Shown piece after piece: positions 60,886 to 60,938 of a stretch of DNA of 60,938 bases. Numbering within the stretch: the first letter of the stretch is position 1; each line of letters begins with the position of its first letter. The notes under the pieces are model-generated. The model had not been told where the DNA came from. It worked only from the letters and a program-made list of their open reading frames with translations, and ran no database searches. This DNA comes from Lachnospiraceae bacterium (lineage in GTDB: Bacteria; Bacillota; Clostridia; Lachnospirales; Lachnospiraceae): positions 1-60,938 of the forward strand of contig JAFXQX010000013.1 in NCBI GenBank assembly GCA_017526745.1. The letters run 5' to 3'. The position numbers and the translations under genes were made by a program.

Positions 60886-60938
60886 TAGGGGGGACGGAAG
60901 TGAGACAGGGGGACGGAGAGACTGAGACAGGGGGACGG
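60886..60938 (+). repeat. Tandem GGGACGG repeats at the window's right end
   Basis: TGAGACAGGGGGACGG occurs at 60901-60916 and again at 60923-60938, preceded by a shorter AGGGGGGACGG copy ending at 60897. They lie just after the hlyIII stop and continue past the edge. The core is shared with the palindrome at 54953-55017. Confidence 0.85.

Overview
The window looks like chromosomal DNA of a low-to-moderate GC, Gram-positive, motile Clostridia, most likely a Lachnospiraceae-type gut or rumen bacterium. This is inferred from the family mix: two class B sortases, a giant isopeptide/Cna-B surface protein, SecG/RNase R/SmpB/tmRNA in a row, CheV and a methyl-accepting chemotaxis protein, many sensor kinases, strong AGGAGG-type ribosome binding sites and sigma-A-like promoters. 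Nearly all genes are on the minus strand; the few plus-strand genes are a GNAT acetyltransferase, a pilin-like protein, a PHP phosphatase and a hemolysin III protein.

Layout. 1-4.8 kb: the start of a long acidic, repeat-rich protein that runs off the left edge, CheV, an XRE regulator/membrane protein pair behind a strong promoter with a palindrome, and a lipoprotein. 4.8-9.1 kb: one operon with a small membrane protein, an OmpR-type response regulator, a PepD peptidase and a sensor kinase. 9.1-16.1 kb: chemoreceptor, hybrid kinase, sortase B, a 91-residue peptide with a double-glycine leader, and a D-2-hydroxyacid dehydrogenase. 16.1-20.9 kb is accessory-like: a decayed gene remnant, GNAT, a secreted repetitive protein, a truncated PI-PLC and a DUF4143 ATPase preceded by three 23-bp-spaced repeats. 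20.9-24.6 kb: tmRNA, smpB, rnr, secG. 24.8-38.7 kb: one 4628-residue cell-wall protein. 38.9-42.5 kb: pilin-like protein, degenerate-GGDEF/EAL protein and a second sortase B. 42.7-51.8 kb: a seven-gene operon with two hybrid histidine kinases (one containing a DegV lipid-binding domain and an HPt), a small protein, a FIST-like protein, an AGCS amino-acid/cation symporter and a two-receiver response regulator. 51.8-52.8 kb: fused remains of an SGNH hydrolase and a tyrosine integrase. 52.8-56.1 kb: gap, pgk and tpiA (lower glycolysis). 56.2-60.9 kb: PHP phosphatase, XerD-type recombinase, Nudix hydrolase, aminotransferase and hemolysin III protein.

How the parts may work together. The sortases, giant adhesin, pilin-like protein and c-di-GMP phosphodiesterase suggest a surface-attachment module controlled by second-messenger signalling. 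The seven-gene operon reads as a phosphorelay: kinase, hybrid kinase with HPt, and terminal receiver, linked to uptake of small amino acids and possibly to fatty-acid sensing through DegV. This operon is the best candidate for an undescribed system. A family of GGGACGG-containing palindromes sits just upstream of start codons or after genes at three places.
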